The notes beneath the pieces were generated by a model. That model had not been told where the DNA came from. It worked only from the letters and a program-made list of their open reading frames with translations, and ran no database searches. A DNA stretch of 64,000 nucleotides from Streptomyces sp. WM6378 (GTDB lineage: Bacteria; Actinomycetota; Actinomycetes; Streptomycetales; Streptomycetaceae), in NCBI RefSeq assembly GCF_001279695.1, contig NZ_LGDD01000166.1, forward strand, positions 1 through 64,000, in the 5' to 3' direction. Positions 38,692-47,917 of the stretch are shown here, in pieces (the stretch's first letter is position 1; every line of letters begins with the position of its first letter). The translations under genes were made by a program, and so were the position numbers.

Positions 38692-40947
38692 CTACCCCGC
38701 CACCTTCAGCACGAGGACCGACCGGGCCGGCAGCGTCACCGTCTCGCCGCCCCGGTGCACCCGCCCCGGCGCCTCGGCCTGCTCCTCCTCCGAGGTGTCC
38801 ACGACCAGCTCGTACGAGGCGGCCCACGGCGGCCCCGGCAGCACGCAGCTCGCCGGGCGGTCCGCCGAGTGCAGCAGGATCAGGAAGCTGTCGTCGGTCA
38901 CCGGCGCGCCCCGCGCGTCACGCCCCGGGATGTCCCGGCCGGACAGGTACAGGCCCAGCGTCGCGGCGGGCGCGTACCAGTCCTGCTCCGTCATCTCTTC
39001 GCCCCGCGCGGTGAACCAGGCCAGGTCCCGCAGCCCGTCCGCGCCCTGAGCCCGGCCGGAGAAGAAGGCCCGGCGACGCAGCACCGGATGCCGGTGCCTC
39101 AACTCGACGAGCCGTGTGGCCAGTTCGAGCAGGCCGCGCGGCCCCGGCTGCTCCAGGAGCGACCAGTCGACCCAGCTCACCTCGCCGTCCTGGCAGTACG
39201 CGTTGTTGTTGCCGCCCTGGGTGCGGCCCATCTCGTCGCCCGCGACCAGCATCGGCACGCCCGTCGACACCAGCAGGGTGGTGAGCAGGTTCCGCAGCTG
39301 GCGCCGCCGCAGCGCGTTGACGCGGGGGTCGTCGGTCTCGCCCTCGACCCCGCAGTTCCAGGCCCGGTTGTCATTGGTGCCGTCCCGGTTGCCCTCCCCG
39401 TTCGCCTCGTTGTGCTTGCGCTCGTACGACACCAGGTCGCGCAGCGTGAAACCGTCGTGCGCGGTCACGAAGTTGATCGACGCGTACGGGCGCCGGCCGC
39501 CCCAGGCGTACAGGTCGCTGGAGCCCGAGAGGCGGTAGCCGAGGTCGCGCACGTCCGGCAGCGCGCCCCGCCAGAAGTCCCGAACGGCGTCCCGGTAGCG
39601 GTCGTTCCACTCGGTCCAGAGCGGCGGGAAGGAGCCCACCTGGTAGCCGCCGTTGCCCACGTCCCACGGTTCGGCGATCAGCTTCACGCGGCGCAGCACC
39701 GGGTCCTGGGCGATCACCGCGAGAAAGGGCGACAGCATGTCGACGTCGTGCATCGAGCGGGCAAGGGCCGCCGCCAGGTCGAACCGGAAGCCGTCCACCC
39801 CCATCTCGGTCACCCAGTAGCGCAGCGAATCCGTGATCAGGCGCAGGACATGTGGCTGGACCACATGGAGGGTGTTGCCGCAGCCCGTGTAGTCGGCGTA
39901 GCGGCGGGCATCGGACTGGAGGCGGTAGTAGCCGCGGTTGTCGATGCCGCGCAGGGACAGCGTCGGCCCCAACTCCCCTGCCTCGGCCGTGTGGTTGTAG
40001 ACCACGTCGAGGATGACCTCGATGCCGGCCGCGTGCAGCGCCCGCACCATCCGCTTGAACTCGCCGACCTGCTGCCCCGCGGTCCCGGTCGCCGAGTAGC
40101 CGGCGTGCGGCGCGAAGTATCCGATCGAGTTGTAGCCCCAGTAGTTTCGAAGGCCGCGCCGCAGCAAATGGTCCTCGTGCGCGAACTGGTGCACCGGAAG
40201 CAGCTCGACCGCCGTCACGCCGAGCCGCACCAGATGGCCGATCGCCGCCGGGTGCGCGAGCCCCGCGTAGGTGCCGCGCAGCGGCTCGGGGATCTCCGGG
40301 TGCAGCCGGGTGAAGCCGCGTACGTGCAGCTCGTAGATGACCGAGTCGGACCAGGGCGTCTTGGGACGGCGGTCGTCCGCCCAGTCGTCGTCGTCCTGCA
40401 CCACCACGCCCTTGGGGACGTGCGGCGCCGAGTCGCGGTCGTCGCGGACGGTGTCGGCGACCTGCTGCTGCGGCCAGTCCCGGACGTGCCCGTAGACCTC
40501 GGGCGGCAGCACGAAGTCCCCGTCCACGGCCCGCGCGTATGGGTCGAGCAGCAGCTTCGCCGGGTTCCAGCGCGCCCCCGTCCACGGGTCCCAGCGCCCG
40601 TGCACCCTGAATCCGTACCGCTGCCCCGGGCGTACGCCCGGCACGAAGCCGTGCCAGATCTCATGGGTCAGTTCGGCGAGCGCGAGCCGGGTCTCGGTGC
40701 CCGCCGCGTCGAAGAGGCACAGCTCGACCGATTCGGCGCCGCCCGCCCACAGCGCGAAATTGGTGCCCGCGACACCGTCCGGGCCGACCCGGAAGCGGGC
40801 GCCGAGCGGGGTCGGCGCGCCCGGCCAGACAGGGGGGCGCAGCGCCCCCGGTTCACCCCGGTGGCCGTTCACCTTCCGGTGCCCCTCCGTGCCGGGCGCG
40901 CCCTGCGCGGCACCCCGCACTGCCCTCTGCTCGGCTGCGCTCGACAC
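38692..40947 (-). CDS. glgX: Glycogen debranching enzyme
   Basis: A 751-residue GH13 isoamylase-type debranching enzyme hydrolysing alpha-1,6 branches in glycogen-like glucan. Following a variable N-terminus is a CBM48-like domain starting at PLGARFRVGPDGVAGTNFAL, then the barrel with ILDVVYNHT, GFRFDLAAAL (nucleophile), LIAEPWD (acid/base) and NFVTAHDG. I chose GTG 40947, preceded by GGGAGG; a GTG at 40872 is a possible shorter start and an ATG at 41037 a longer one. It complements the glgP/GlgE genes 16 kb away. Confidence 0.92.
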   Translation of the reverse strand: MSSAAEQRAVRGAAQGAPGTEGHRKVNGHRGEPGALRPPVWPGAPTPLGARFRVGPDGVAGTNFALWAGGAESVELCLFDAAGTETRLALAELTHEIWHGFVPGVRPGQRYGFRVHGRWDPWTGARWNPAKLLLDPYARAVDGDFVLPPEVYGHVRDWPQQQVADTVRDDRDSAPHVPKGVVVQDDDDWADDRRPKTPWSDSVIYELHVRGFTRLHPEIPEPLRGTYAGLAHPAAIGHLVRLGVTAVELLPVHQFAHEDHLLRRGLRNYWGYNSIGYFAPHAGYSATGTAGQQVGEFKRMVRALHAAGIEVILDVVYNHTAEAGELGPTLSLRGIDNRGYYRLQSDARRYADYTGCGNTLHVVQPHVLRLITDSLRYWVTEMGVDGFRFDLAAALARSMHDVDMLSPFLAVIAQDPVLRRVKLIAEPWDVGNGGYQVGSFPPLWTEWNDRYRDAVRDFWRGALPDVRDLGYRLSGSSDLYAWGGRRPYASINFVTAHDGFTLRDLVSYERKHNEANGEGNRDGTNDNRAWNCGVEGETDDPRVNALRRRQLRNLLTTLLVSTGVPMLVAGDEMGRTQGGNNNAYCQDGEVSWVDWSLLEQPGPRGLLELATRLVELRHRHPVLRRRAFFSGRAQGADGLRDLAWFTARGEEMTEQDWYAPAATLGLYLSGRDIPGRDARGAPVTDDSFLILLHSADRPASCVLPGPPWAASYELVVDTSEEEQAEAPGRVHRGGETVTLPARSVLVLKVAG

Positions 40948-41088
40948 CTGACGGCCTCCCGCGGCTCGGCGCAGGGCAGCACGCGGCGTCCCGGCCGCGG
41001 CTCCCCATGCGTGTCCCTGCACCTGTTCTTCCCGCAACAGCCCTCGTACTCACGTTTCCCCCGGCGGGGGGCGGTCGTTGGGTCGGTC

Positions 41089-42318
41089 GTGAGAGACGTA
41101 CTGAAGCGGGCAGGGGCGGGCACGGCCGCCGCCCTGGCATGGGCAGGACTGACGGCGGTCCTGGTGGCCACGCTGACCGGGTGCTCGGGCAGCACCCTGG
41201 ACATCGGCGACATCGGGGGCAAGCCGTTGACGCCCCAGGAGGCCATTCTGGTGACTCCGGACGACGGCGCCAAGGCGGTCAAGGCGGACCAGAAGGTGGA
41301 GGTGCGGGTGCCGAGCGGGCGCCTGGAGCGGGTCAAGGTGATGAAGACGGAGGACGCGCAGCCCGAGGAGGTGCCGGGCAGGATCTCGACGGACGGGCTG
41401 ACGTGGACGCCGACCGGCAGCGCGCTGCAACTGGCCGCGCTGTACACGGTGGACACCGTGGCGCTCGACGGCCACGGCCACCGCCAGGCCCGCCACACCA
41501 GCTTCACCACCCTCGTCCCCGAGCACCGGTTCATCGGTTACTTCAAGCCCGAGAACCGCTCGACCGTGGGCGTCGGCATGATCGTGTCGTTCAACTTCAA
41601 CCAGCCGATCAAGGACCGGGCGGCCGTCGAGCGCGCCATCAGGATCACCTCGCAGCCTCCGGTGGACGTGCGGGGCCACTGGTTCGGCAAGGACCGCCTC
41701 GACTTCCGGCCCGAGCAGTACTGGGTGCCCGGCACCAAGGTCACCGTCGACATGCACCTGCGCGACGTGGTCGCGGCGCCCGGCGTCTACGGCATCCAGG
41801 ACAAGACGGTCGGCTTCACCGTCGGGCGCGCCCAGGAGTCCCTCGTGGACGCCGAGGCGCACACCATGGAGGTGCGGCGCGGCGGCGAGCTGGTGTCCAC
41901 GCTGCCGATCTCCGCGGGGTCGCCGAAGAACACCACGTACAACGGGAAGATGGTCGTCACCGAGATGTACGACGTGACGCGGATGAACAGCCAGACCGTG
42001 GGCTTCGGCGGCGAGTACGACATTCCGGACGTCCCGCACGCCATCCGGCTCACCAACACCGGCACCTTCCTGCACGGCAACTACTGGGCTCCCTCCAAGA
42101 CCTTCGGCAACTCCAACACCAGCCACGGATGCGTCGGTCTGCGCGATGTGAAGGGCGGCAGCTCGGACACCCCGGCGGGGTGGTTCTTCGACCGCACCCT
42201 CATCGGCGACATCGTCGAGGTCGTCAACTCCCATGACCGCCAGGTGGCTCCCGACAACGGGCTCAGTGGCTGGAACCTGGACTGGGCGAAGTGGAAGGCG
42301 GGCTCCGCGATCTCCTGA
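41089..42318 (+). CDS. L,D-transpeptidase lipoprotein (first of tandem pair)
   Basis: A 409-residue cell-wall crosslinking enzyme making 3-3 peptidoglycan bonds. A signal peptide ends in lipobox LTGC, anchoring it outside the membrane. Two immunoglobulin-like domains follow (about residues 45-250; RISTDGLTWTP and HWFGKDRLDFRPEQYW), then the YkuD catalytic domain with FLHGNYW and SHGCVGL, in which His346 and Cys348 belong to the active-site motif. This is the LdtMt2-type architecture. The start is GTG 41089; the frame is open far upstream because it runs antisense to glgX. A hairpin separates it from its paralogue. Confidence 0.92.
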   Translation: MRDVLKRAGAGTAAALAWAGLTAVLVATLTGCSGSTLDIGDIGGKPLTPQEAILVTPDDGAKAVKADQKVEVRVPSGRLERVKVMKTEDAQPEEVPGRISTDGLTWTPTGSALQLAALYTVDTVALDGHGHRQARHTSFTTLVPEHRFIGYFKPENRSTVGVGMIVSFNFNQPIKDRAAVERAIRITSQPPVDVRGHWFGKDRLDFRPEQYWVPGTKVTVDMHLRDVVAAPGVYGIQDKTVGFTVGRAQESLVDAEAHTMEVRRGGELVSTLPISAGSPKNTTYNGKMVVTEMYDVTRMNSQTVGFGGEYDIPDVPHAIRLTNTGTFLHGNYWAPSKTFGNSNTSHGCVGLRDVKGGSSDTPAGWFFDRTLIGDIVEVVNSHDRQVAPDNGLSGWNLDWAKWKAGSAIS

Positions 42319-42350
42319 TTTCCCCTCACCCCTCGAACGCACGGCCCCTG

Positions 42351-42380
42351 ACCGTTCCCGGTTAACCAACCGGGAACGGT
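42351..42380 (+). terminator. Terminator hairpin after first L,D-transpeptidase
   Basis: A perfect 13-bp stem (ACCGTTCCCGGTT and complement) with loop AACC, followed by TCCTGTGTTT, lies 32 bases after the stop codon. Confidence 0.88.
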
Positions 42381-42554
42381 TCCTGTGTTTCACCTGAGAG
42401 TTCCAGGACAAGTTGGGACTGAACGGTGACATTGGAGGGGAGGTCGGGGCCCGCCCGGTGTGATTATCTAGCGCCGTGCGTGCGCGATGACGCGCGCGGG
42501 GGTGAGTGAGTACGGGCGGTGGCGGGGCCACGCCGTGCGAGGGGAGAAAAAGTC

Positions 42555-43799
42555 TTGAACGGGCAGCCTATTTCGGGGGCTTCGGCCGGGGCCGGACGAC
42601 GCGGTCGCCAGGGCAGCGCACTGCTGGCCCTCCTATTCGGGGCCATGCTGCTCCTGGTCACCGCATGCGGCGGGGGCGACGGCTCCAGCTCCAAGGCCAA
42701 GGCGGGCAGCGGCGGCGCGGCCGAGGACACCAAGGCCTCCGAGGCCGTGGTCACCATCCTGCCGGCCGACAACGCCAAGGACGTGGCCACCAACGGCGCG
42801 CTGAAGATATCCGCCGACAAGGGCAGGCTGTCCGTCGTCACGGTGGCCGACAGCAAAAACAACGCGGTCGCCGGGAAGATATCCGCGGACGGCCTCGGCT
42901 GGGCCCCGGACCAGCACCTCGCCTCCGCGACGCAGTACAAGGTCCACGCGGTCGCCAAGGACGCCAAGGGCCGCGAGTCCGCCAAGGACACCACCTTCAC
43001 CACCCTCGTGCCGACCAACACCTTCATCGGCCAGTACGTGCCCGAGGACGGCTCCACCGTCGGCGTCGGCATGCCGGTCTCCATCAACTTCAGCCGCGGC
43101 ATCACCAACCCGGACGCGGTCAAGAAGGCGATCACCGTGACGGCCGAGCCGTCCGTCCCGGTCGAGGGCCACTGGTTCGGCAACGACCGCCTCGACTTCC
43201 GGCCCGAGCAGTACTGGGCGCCCGGCACCAAGGTGACCGTCAAGTTCAACCTCGACGGCGTCGAGGGCCGGCCCGGTGTCTACGGCAAGCAGACCCGCAC
43301 CATCCACTTCACCATCGGCCGCTCCCAGGTCTCCACCGTGGACGCGAGCGCCCACACCATGAAGGTGGAGCGCGACGGCAAGCCCCTGAAGACCATCCCG
43401 ATCAGCGCGGGCTCCCCGGCGAACACCACGTACAACGGGCAGATGGTCATCAGCGAGAAGTACGAGGTGACCCGGATGAACGGCGCCACCGTCGGCTTCG
43501 GCGGCGAGTACGACATCAAGGACGTGCCGCACGCGATGCGCCTGTCGAGCTCCGGCACCTTCATCCACGGCAACTACTGGGGCGACCCGTCGGTGTTCGG
43601 CTCGGCCAACACCAGCCACGGCTGCGTCGGTCTGGAAGACGCGCGCGGTGCGGGCGACCCGTCCACGCCGGCCGCCTGGTTCTACAACAACTCCCTGATC
43701 GGCGACGTGGTCGTCGTGAAGAACTCCAAGGACAAGGTCATTCAGCCCGACAACGGCCTCAACGGCTGGAACCTCTCCTGGGCGGACTGGACCAAGTAG
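42555..43799 (+). CDS. L,D-transpeptidase lipoprotein (second of tandem pair)
   Basis: A 414-residue paralogue of the preceding gene, with the same lipoprotein signal (LLLVTACGGG), two immunoglobulin-like domains (KISADGLGWAP; HWFGNDRLDFRPEQYW) and YkuD domain with FIHGNYW and SHGCVGLED (His355, Cys357). The best start is a TTG at 42555, eight bases after GGGGAG; a GTG at 42519 is in frame but would add a charged tail before the signal. It probably has its own promoter since a terminator precedes it. It crosslinks peptidoglycan at the outer face of the membrane. Confidence 0.92.
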   Translation: MNGQPISGASAGAGRRGRQGSALLALLFGAMLLLVTACGGGDGSSSKAKAGSGGAAEDTKASEAVVTILPADNAKDVATNGALKISADKGRLSVVTVADSKNNAVAGKISADGLGWAPDQHLASATQYKVHAVAKDAKGRESAKDTTFTTLVPTNTFIGQYVPEDGSTVGVGMPVSINFSRGITNPDAVKKAITVTAEPSVPVEGHWFGNDRLDFRPEQYWAPGTKVTVKFNLDGVEGRPGVYGKQTRTIHFTIGRSQVSTVDASAHTMKVERDGKPLKTIPISAGSPANTTYNGQMVISEKYEVTRMNGATVGFGGEYDIKDVPHAMRLSSSGTFIHGNYWGDPSVFGSANTSHGCVGLEDARGAGDPSTPAAWFYNNSLIGDVVVVKNSKDKVIQPDNGLNGWNLSWADWTK

Positions 43800-43816
43800 G
43801 CCCGGACGAACGCCCG

Positions 43817-43853
43817 ACGGACCCGGTGCTGTGACCGACAGCACCGGGTCCGT
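43817..43853 (+). terminator. Terminator hairpin after second L,D-transpeptidase
   Basis: A perfect 16-bp stem (ACGGACCCGGTGCTGT and complement) with loop GACCG, followed by TGTCGTT. Confidence 0.9.
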
Positions 43854-43881
43854 TGTCGTTAGTGACCGTTAACCTGCCTCC

Positions 43882-44649
43882 ATGACTGTGAACCTCGAAG
43901 TTTCCGAAGGCGTCGGCACCATCCGCCTGGACCGCCCTCCGATGAACGCCCTCGACATCGCGAGCCAGGACCGGCTGCGCGAGCTCGCCGAGGAGGCGGC
44001 CCGGCGCGAGGACGTGCGGGCGGTGGTCCTGTACGGCGGCGAGAAGCTGTTCGCGGCGGGCGCGGACATCAAGGAGATGCAGGCCATGGACCACGCGGCG
44101 ATGGTCGTACGCGGCCGGGCGCTGCAGGACTCCTTCACCGCCGTCGCCAAGATCCCCAAGCCGGTCGTGGCGGCCGTCACCGGCTACGCGCTGGGCGGCG
44201 GCTGCGAGCTGGCGCTCTGCGCCGACTTCCGCATCGCCGGTGAGAACGCCAAGCTCGGCCAGCCCGAGATCCTGCTCGGCCTCATCCCGGGCGCCGGCGG
44301 CACCCAGCGACTCGCGCGCCTGGTGGGTCCGTCCAAGGCCAAGGACCTCATCTTCACCGGCCGTCAGGTGAAGGCGGACGAGGCGCTGGCCATGGGCCTG
44401 GTCGACCAGGTGGTGCCGGCCGCCGAGGTGTACGAGCGGGCCGTCGCCTGGGCCGCGCGCCTCGCCCAGGGCCCGGCCATCGCGCTGCGCGCCGCCAAGG
44501 AGTCCATCGACGCCGGTCTGGAGACGGACATCGACACGGGCCTCGCTGTTGAACGCAACTGGTTCGCGGGCCTGTTCGCGACCGAGGACCGCGAGCGGGG
44601 CATGCGCAGCTTCGTCGAGGAGGGCCCGGGCAAGGCCAAGTTCCTCTGA
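43882..44649 (+). CDS. Enoyl-CoA hydratase/isomerase (crotonase) family protein
   Basis: A 255-residue cytoplasmic crotonase-fold enzyme. The oxyanion-hole segment [10 protein letters not shown] and both catalytic glutamates are present ([19 protein letters not shown] and [19 protein letters not shown]), so it should hydrate trans-2-enoyl-CoA in fatty-acid or related degradation. ATG 43882 lies 28 bases after a terminator. It stands alone, so the specific pathway cannot be named. Confidence 0.92.
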   Translation: MTVNLEVSEGVGTIRLDRPPMNALDIASQDRLRELAEEAARREDVRAVVLYGGEKLFAAGADIKEMQAMDHAAMVVRGRALQDSFTAVAKIPKPVVAAVTGYALGGGCELALCADFRIAGENAKLGQPEILLGLIPGAGGTQRLARLVGPSKAKDLIFTGRQVKADEALAMGLVDQVVPAAEVYERAVAWAARLAQGPAIALRAAKESIDAGLETDIDTGLAVERNWFAGLFATEDRERGMRSFVEEGPGKAKFL

Positions 44650-44732
44650 GCGCACGGGAGTTGAGTGGCCGGGGTCAACGACGGCTGTACATGTGAGGGC
44701 AGTGTGTACACCCTGTGGGGGGATTAGCACAG

Positions 44733-44751
44733 CCTTAAGCGCACCTTAAGG
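44733..44751. promoter_or_regulatory. Inverted repeat in spacer before RsbW-like gene
   Basis: CCTTAAG and CTTAAGG form a 7-bp inverted repeat with a five-base spacer, followed by AAAA, within a 286-base gene-free stretch (44650-44935). It could be a regulator site or a weak hairpin after the crotonase gene. Nothing else recognisable is in the gap. Confidence 0.35.
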
Positions 44752-44935
44752 AAAACCCCTTCGGAACGCTTGGTGATCAAGCAAACGCATCACGTCATCG
44801 CAGGTCAGAGCGGGTGCATTGGGTCATCGACTGCCCCCGTCATATGCCAGAACGAGCCTCCGGAACGTCAGGTTCCGGGGGCTCGATTCCTTCGGAACGG
44901 CCCCGGAGGCCGCGCCGGGCCGCCATGATGGTGCC

Positions 44936-45439
44936 ATGGCGGGGCTGGAGGGTGTGGAACAACCGGCGCAGCGTGTGAGTGCGACCGCGGCACGGTGGAT
45001 GCCGTCCGCCGACGACGAAGTGGCGCTGAAGGCGCTGGAGTTGTTCGGGAATCCGACGGAGGAAGAAGTCCGGCTGCCCTCGCGTCCGGAGTCCGCCGCC
45101 ACGGCCCGCCGGATCACGCAGTCCGTCGTACTGCGCCAGTGGGCGCTCTCGCCGACACTCGCCGAGCACGCCGTGCTCCTCGTCTCCGAGCTCGTCGGCA
45201 ACGCGGTGCGGCACACCGGAGCCCGCGTCTTCGGTCTGCGCATGCTGCGCCGCCGGGGCTGGATCCGGATCGAGGTCCGCGACCCCTCGCGCGGCCTGCC
45301 CTGTCTGATGCCGGTGCACGAGCTCGACATCAGCGGCCGCGGCCTCTTCCTCGTCGACAAGCTCTCCGACCGCTGGGGCGTGGACCTGCTGCCGCGCGGC
45401 AAGACCACCTGGTTCGAGATGCGCGTCGCCGACCGCTGA
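44936..45439 (+). CDS. RsbW-like ATP-binding protein (HATPase_c_2)
   Basis: A 167-residue protein with a GHKL ATPase domain like anti-sigma factor kinases. After about 45 variable residues come the segment AVLLVSELVGNAVRHTGARV (N box) and DISGRGLFLVDKLSDRWGVD (G box). Streptomyces encode many such stand-alone proteins, thought to control sigma factors or other partners by binding or phosphorylation. ATG 44936 is chosen because the family usually begins shortly before this domain; an upstream ATG at 44819 is possible. No anti-anti-sigma gene is adjacent. Confidence 0.85.
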   Translation: MAGLEGVEQPAQRVSATAARWMPSADDEVALKALELFGNPTEEEVRLPSRPESAATARRITQSVVLRQWALSPTLAEHAVLLVSELVGNAVRHTGARVFGLRMLRRRGWIRIEVRDPSRGLPCLMPVHELDISGRGLFLVDKLSDRWGVDLLPRGKTTWFEMRVADR

Positions 45440-45461
45440 GTCGCCGAAGGCCCCGCCGAAT

Positions 45462-45509
45462 CACAGAAGCCCCCTGGCTGCCGGATGTGGCGCCGCGGGG
45501 GCTTCTGTG
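45462..45509 (+). terminator. Terminator hairpin
   Basis: A 13-bp stem (CACAGAAGCCCCC and complement) with a 22-base loop follows the RsbW-like gene by about 22 bases. Confidence 0.75.
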
Positions 45510-45838
45510 GAGCGCCGTGGATCTGGGGGGGGGTGTGATCCACGGCGACTGAAGACGACCTGGCCCGGGTCAATGGGGGTCGTGGCTTCGACTATGACAG
45601 ATGGGCGGCCAATCATCAAAAGTCCCTAGTCGGACATAGCGCCATGAATCATGACAGTTTAGCTGTGAATCGTAGGTGAGCTAGAGCACGCACCTTCTAA
45701 AGCATGAATAAATATTGGAAGTGCTGAGTGAATCAGCGACTCGGTCGCCTCCGGTCACCTTCGGGCGGCCGCGACCCGCAGAGGTCCTGAAATGGGTCAA
45801 TCGTTACCAAGCGCCCTTCGGCCCACTTAAATGTCCAT
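45510..45838. promoter_or_regulatory. AT-richer promoter region with hairpin and nine-G run
   Basis: This spacer starts with a second hairpin (GCCGTGGATC/GATCCACGGC, 45514-45546) whose loop contains nine consecutive G residues. From about 45590 to 45730 base composition drops well below the genome level (for example AATAAATATTGG, CAGTTTAGCTG), which fits a strong or tightly regulated promoter for the deacetylase-propeller operon. A 7-codon frame at 45704 is probably chance. Confidence 0.5.
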
Positions 45839-46660
45839 GTGTCGAATCCATCACCCCGTGCCGTCGACCGCCGCAGCGCCCTGCGGGCCGGGGCGGGCGC
45901 GGCCATCGTGGGGGCGTTCACGGCAGGCTGTTCGGACGACCACGCCGGCGAGCAGCCGGCCGACTCTCCGAAGCCCCAGCCGTCCGCCTCCGCGGCGGCC
46001 GTCGCTCCCGCCCGCCCCAAGGTCCCACGCTCCGCACCGGCCCCCCGTACCTTCCCCGGGCAGCCGGTCCAGATCAGCAGTGGCCCCCGGGGCCGCCCCC
46101 AGGTCGCGCTCACCTTCCACGGCCAGGGCGATCCGAAGATCGCCACGACCCTGCTCGGCGAGGCCGAGAAGGCCGGTGCCAAAGTCACCGTCCTCGCCGT
46201 CGGCAGCTGGCTCGACGAGCAGCCCGCGATGGCCCGCCGCATCCTCGACGGCGGCCACGAGCTGGGCAACCACACCCAGCACCACATCGACATCGGGGCC
46301 ATGGACGAGGCGGAGGCGTACGCCGAGATCACGGGCTGCGCGGACCGGCTGCGCAGGCTCACCGGCTCCATCGGGACCTGGTTCAGGCCCTCCCGTGCCC
46401 AGTACGCGACACCGCTCGTTCAGAGACTGGCCCGGAAGGCGGGGTACCCGCACGTCCTGTCGTACGACGTCGACTCGCTCGACTTCACCTCGCCCGGTGC
46501 CTCGGCCGTCACCCGCAACGTCACCGGGCAGATCCGCAACGGATCGGTGGTGAGCCTGCACTTCGGCTATGCGGACACGGTCGCCGCGCTGCCCGCCCTA
46601 CTCGCCGAACTGGAACGCCGCCGACTGCGCGCGGTCACGACCACGGAGCTGCTGATCTGA
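45839..46660 (+). CDS. Polysaccharide deacetylase-like (CE4) lipoprotein
   Basis: A 273-residue exported protein. Twin arginines (DRRSALRAGAGAA) and lipobox FTAGC (Cys31) suggest a Tat-exported lipoprotein. The NodB fold is recognisable: metal-binding His pair in NHTQHH (His145, His149), WFRPSRAQYATP (motif 3), and VVSLHFGY near the end. But motif 1, normally TFDDGP, reads TFHGQGD (92-98), so the catalytic Asp and metal Asp are replaced by His94-Gly95. Activity may be altered or lost. The start is GTG 45839 with no clear ribosome binding site. Its stop overlaps the next ATG (TGATG), so the propeller lipoprotein is its likely partner. Confidence 0.82.
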   Translation: MSNPSPRAVDRRSALRAGAGAAIVGAFTAGCSDDHAGEQPADSPKPQPSASAAAVAPARPKVPRSAPAPRTFPGQPVQISSGPRGRPQVALTFHGQGDPKIATTLLGEAEKAGAKVTVLAVGSWLDEQPAMARRILDGGHELGNHTQHHIDIGAMDEAEAYAEITGCADRLRRLTGSIGTWFRPSRAQYATPLVQRLARKAGYPHVLSYDVDSLDFTSPGASAVTRNVTGQIRNGSVVSLHFGYADTVAALPALLAELERRRLRAVTTTELLI

Positions 46661-47853
46661 TGCCGACCGCAACGAAGGCCGTAACGAAGAGGATCACCGT
46701 GCTGCTCTCGGCAGCCCTGCTCGCGGCGCTGGTCGGCTGCGGATCGGGTGCCGACCACAAGGACGAGGCACTCAGCACCAAGGCGGCCCTGCCGCCCCCG
46801 GCCGCCAAGAAGGCCGTGCCGCAGGGCCTGCCCGGGATGCCGCCCGTCCTGGACTCGAAGGACGCCTACGCCGCGGACCGGCCGAACGCCCTCCAGCCGG
46901 CCGTCAAGAACTTCCTGCCGCGCGTGTACGTGCCCAACACCAACTCCAACACGGTGTCCGTGATCGACCCGGCCACGTACAAGGTCATCGAGACGATTCC
47001 GGTCGGCCACCAGCCGCAGCACGTCGTGCCGTCCTGGGACATGAAGACGCTCTGGGTCAACAACGACCTCGGCGACTCGCTCACCGCCATCGACCCGGCG
47101 ACCGGCAAGACCGGGCGCACCGTCCAGGTCTCGGACCCGTACAACCTCTACTTCACGCCGAACGGCAAGTACGCCGTCGTGATGGCCTCCAAGGACCGCG
47201 AGCTCGTCTTCCGCGACCCGGTCAGCATGAACCGGGTCAAGACCGTCCCGGTGACCTGTGCGGGCGTCAACCACGCCGACTTCTCCATGGACGGGCGGTA
47301 CTTCATCGTCTCGTGCGAGTTCTCCGGCGAGCTGCTCAAGGTCGACACGGAGAAGATGGAGGTCATCGCCCACCAGAAGCTGCCCTTCGACGGGGCGATG
47401 CCGCAGGACGTGAAGATGTCCCCGGACGGAAAGACCTTCTACATCGCCGACATGATGGCGCACGGCATGTGGGTCCTGGACGGCGACAAGTTCACCACGC
47501 CGACCCTGCTGCCCACCGGCAAGGGCTGCCACGGCCTCTACATCAGCCGCGACTCCAAGGAGATGTACATCTCCAACCGGGGCGAGGGCACCATCTCCAT
47601 CTTCGACTTCACCAAGAACAAGCTCACCAAGAAATGGGAGCTGCCGGACGGCGGCAGCCCCGACATGGGCGGCGTCTCCGCCGACGGCAAGGTGCTCTGG
47701 CTGTCCGGCCGCTACAACAGCGAGGTGTACGCCATCGACACCGCCACCGGCAAGGAGCTGGCCCGCATCCCGGTCGGCTCGGGCCCGCACGGCCTCGCCG
47801 TCTACCCGCAGCCCGGCCGGTACTCGCTCGGCCACACCGGCATCTTCCGCTGA
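46660..47853 (+). CDS. YVTN-type beta-propeller lipoprotein
   Basis: A 397-residue extracellular lipoprotein (lipobox ALVGC). After a Pro/Ala-rich linker of about 60 residues, seven YVTN/NHL-like blades are visible, such as RVYVPNTNSNTVSVIDPATY, TLWVNNDLGDSLTAIDPATG and EMYISNRGEGTISIFD. Such propellers bind partners or ligands rather than catalyse. It is translationally coupled to the deacetylase-like gene, so the two may act together at the cell surface. A hairpin terminates the operon. Confidence 0.88.
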   Translation: MPTATKAVTKRITVLLSAALLAALVGCGSGADHKDEALSTKAALPPPAAKKAVPQGLPGMPPVLDSKDAYAADRPNALQPAVKNFLPRVYVPNTNSNTVSVIDPATYKVIETIPVGHQPQHVVPSWDMKTLWVNNDLGDSLTAIDPATGKTGRTVQVSDPYNLYFTPNGKYAVVMASKDRELVFRDPVSMNRVKTVPVTCAGVNHADFSMDGRYFIVSCEFSGELLKVDTEKMEVIAHQKLPFDGAMPQDVKMSPDGKTFYIADMMAHGMWVLDGDKFTTPTLLPTGKGCHGLYISRDSKEMYISNRGEGTISIFDFTKNKLTKKWELPDGGSPDMGGVSADGKVLWLSGRYNSEVYAIDTATGKELARIPVGSGPHGLAVYPQPGRYSLGHTGIFR

Positions 47854-47877
47854 GCACGAGCGGGGGCGTACGACGGC

Positions 47878-47913
47878 GAGGTGCCCCGGGGTCCGCCGGC
47901 CCCGGGGCACCTC
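47878..47913. terminator. Bidirectional terminator hairpin
   Basis: A 14-bp perfect stem (GAGGTGCCCCGGGG and complement) with an eight-base loop lies between the propeller gene and the convergent P450 gene. Confidence 0.88.
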
Positions 47914-47917
47914 CGTG

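Noticed and set aside
38755..41088. A long upstream extension of the first L,D-transpeptidase frame
   Set aside because: It runs antisense to glgX and the lipoprotein signal peptide begins only at 41089.
45704..45727. A 7-codon frame (MNKYWKC) in the AT-rich spacer
   Set aside because: Too short to support, with no ribosome binding site or coupling to the next gene, although a leader role cannot be excluded.
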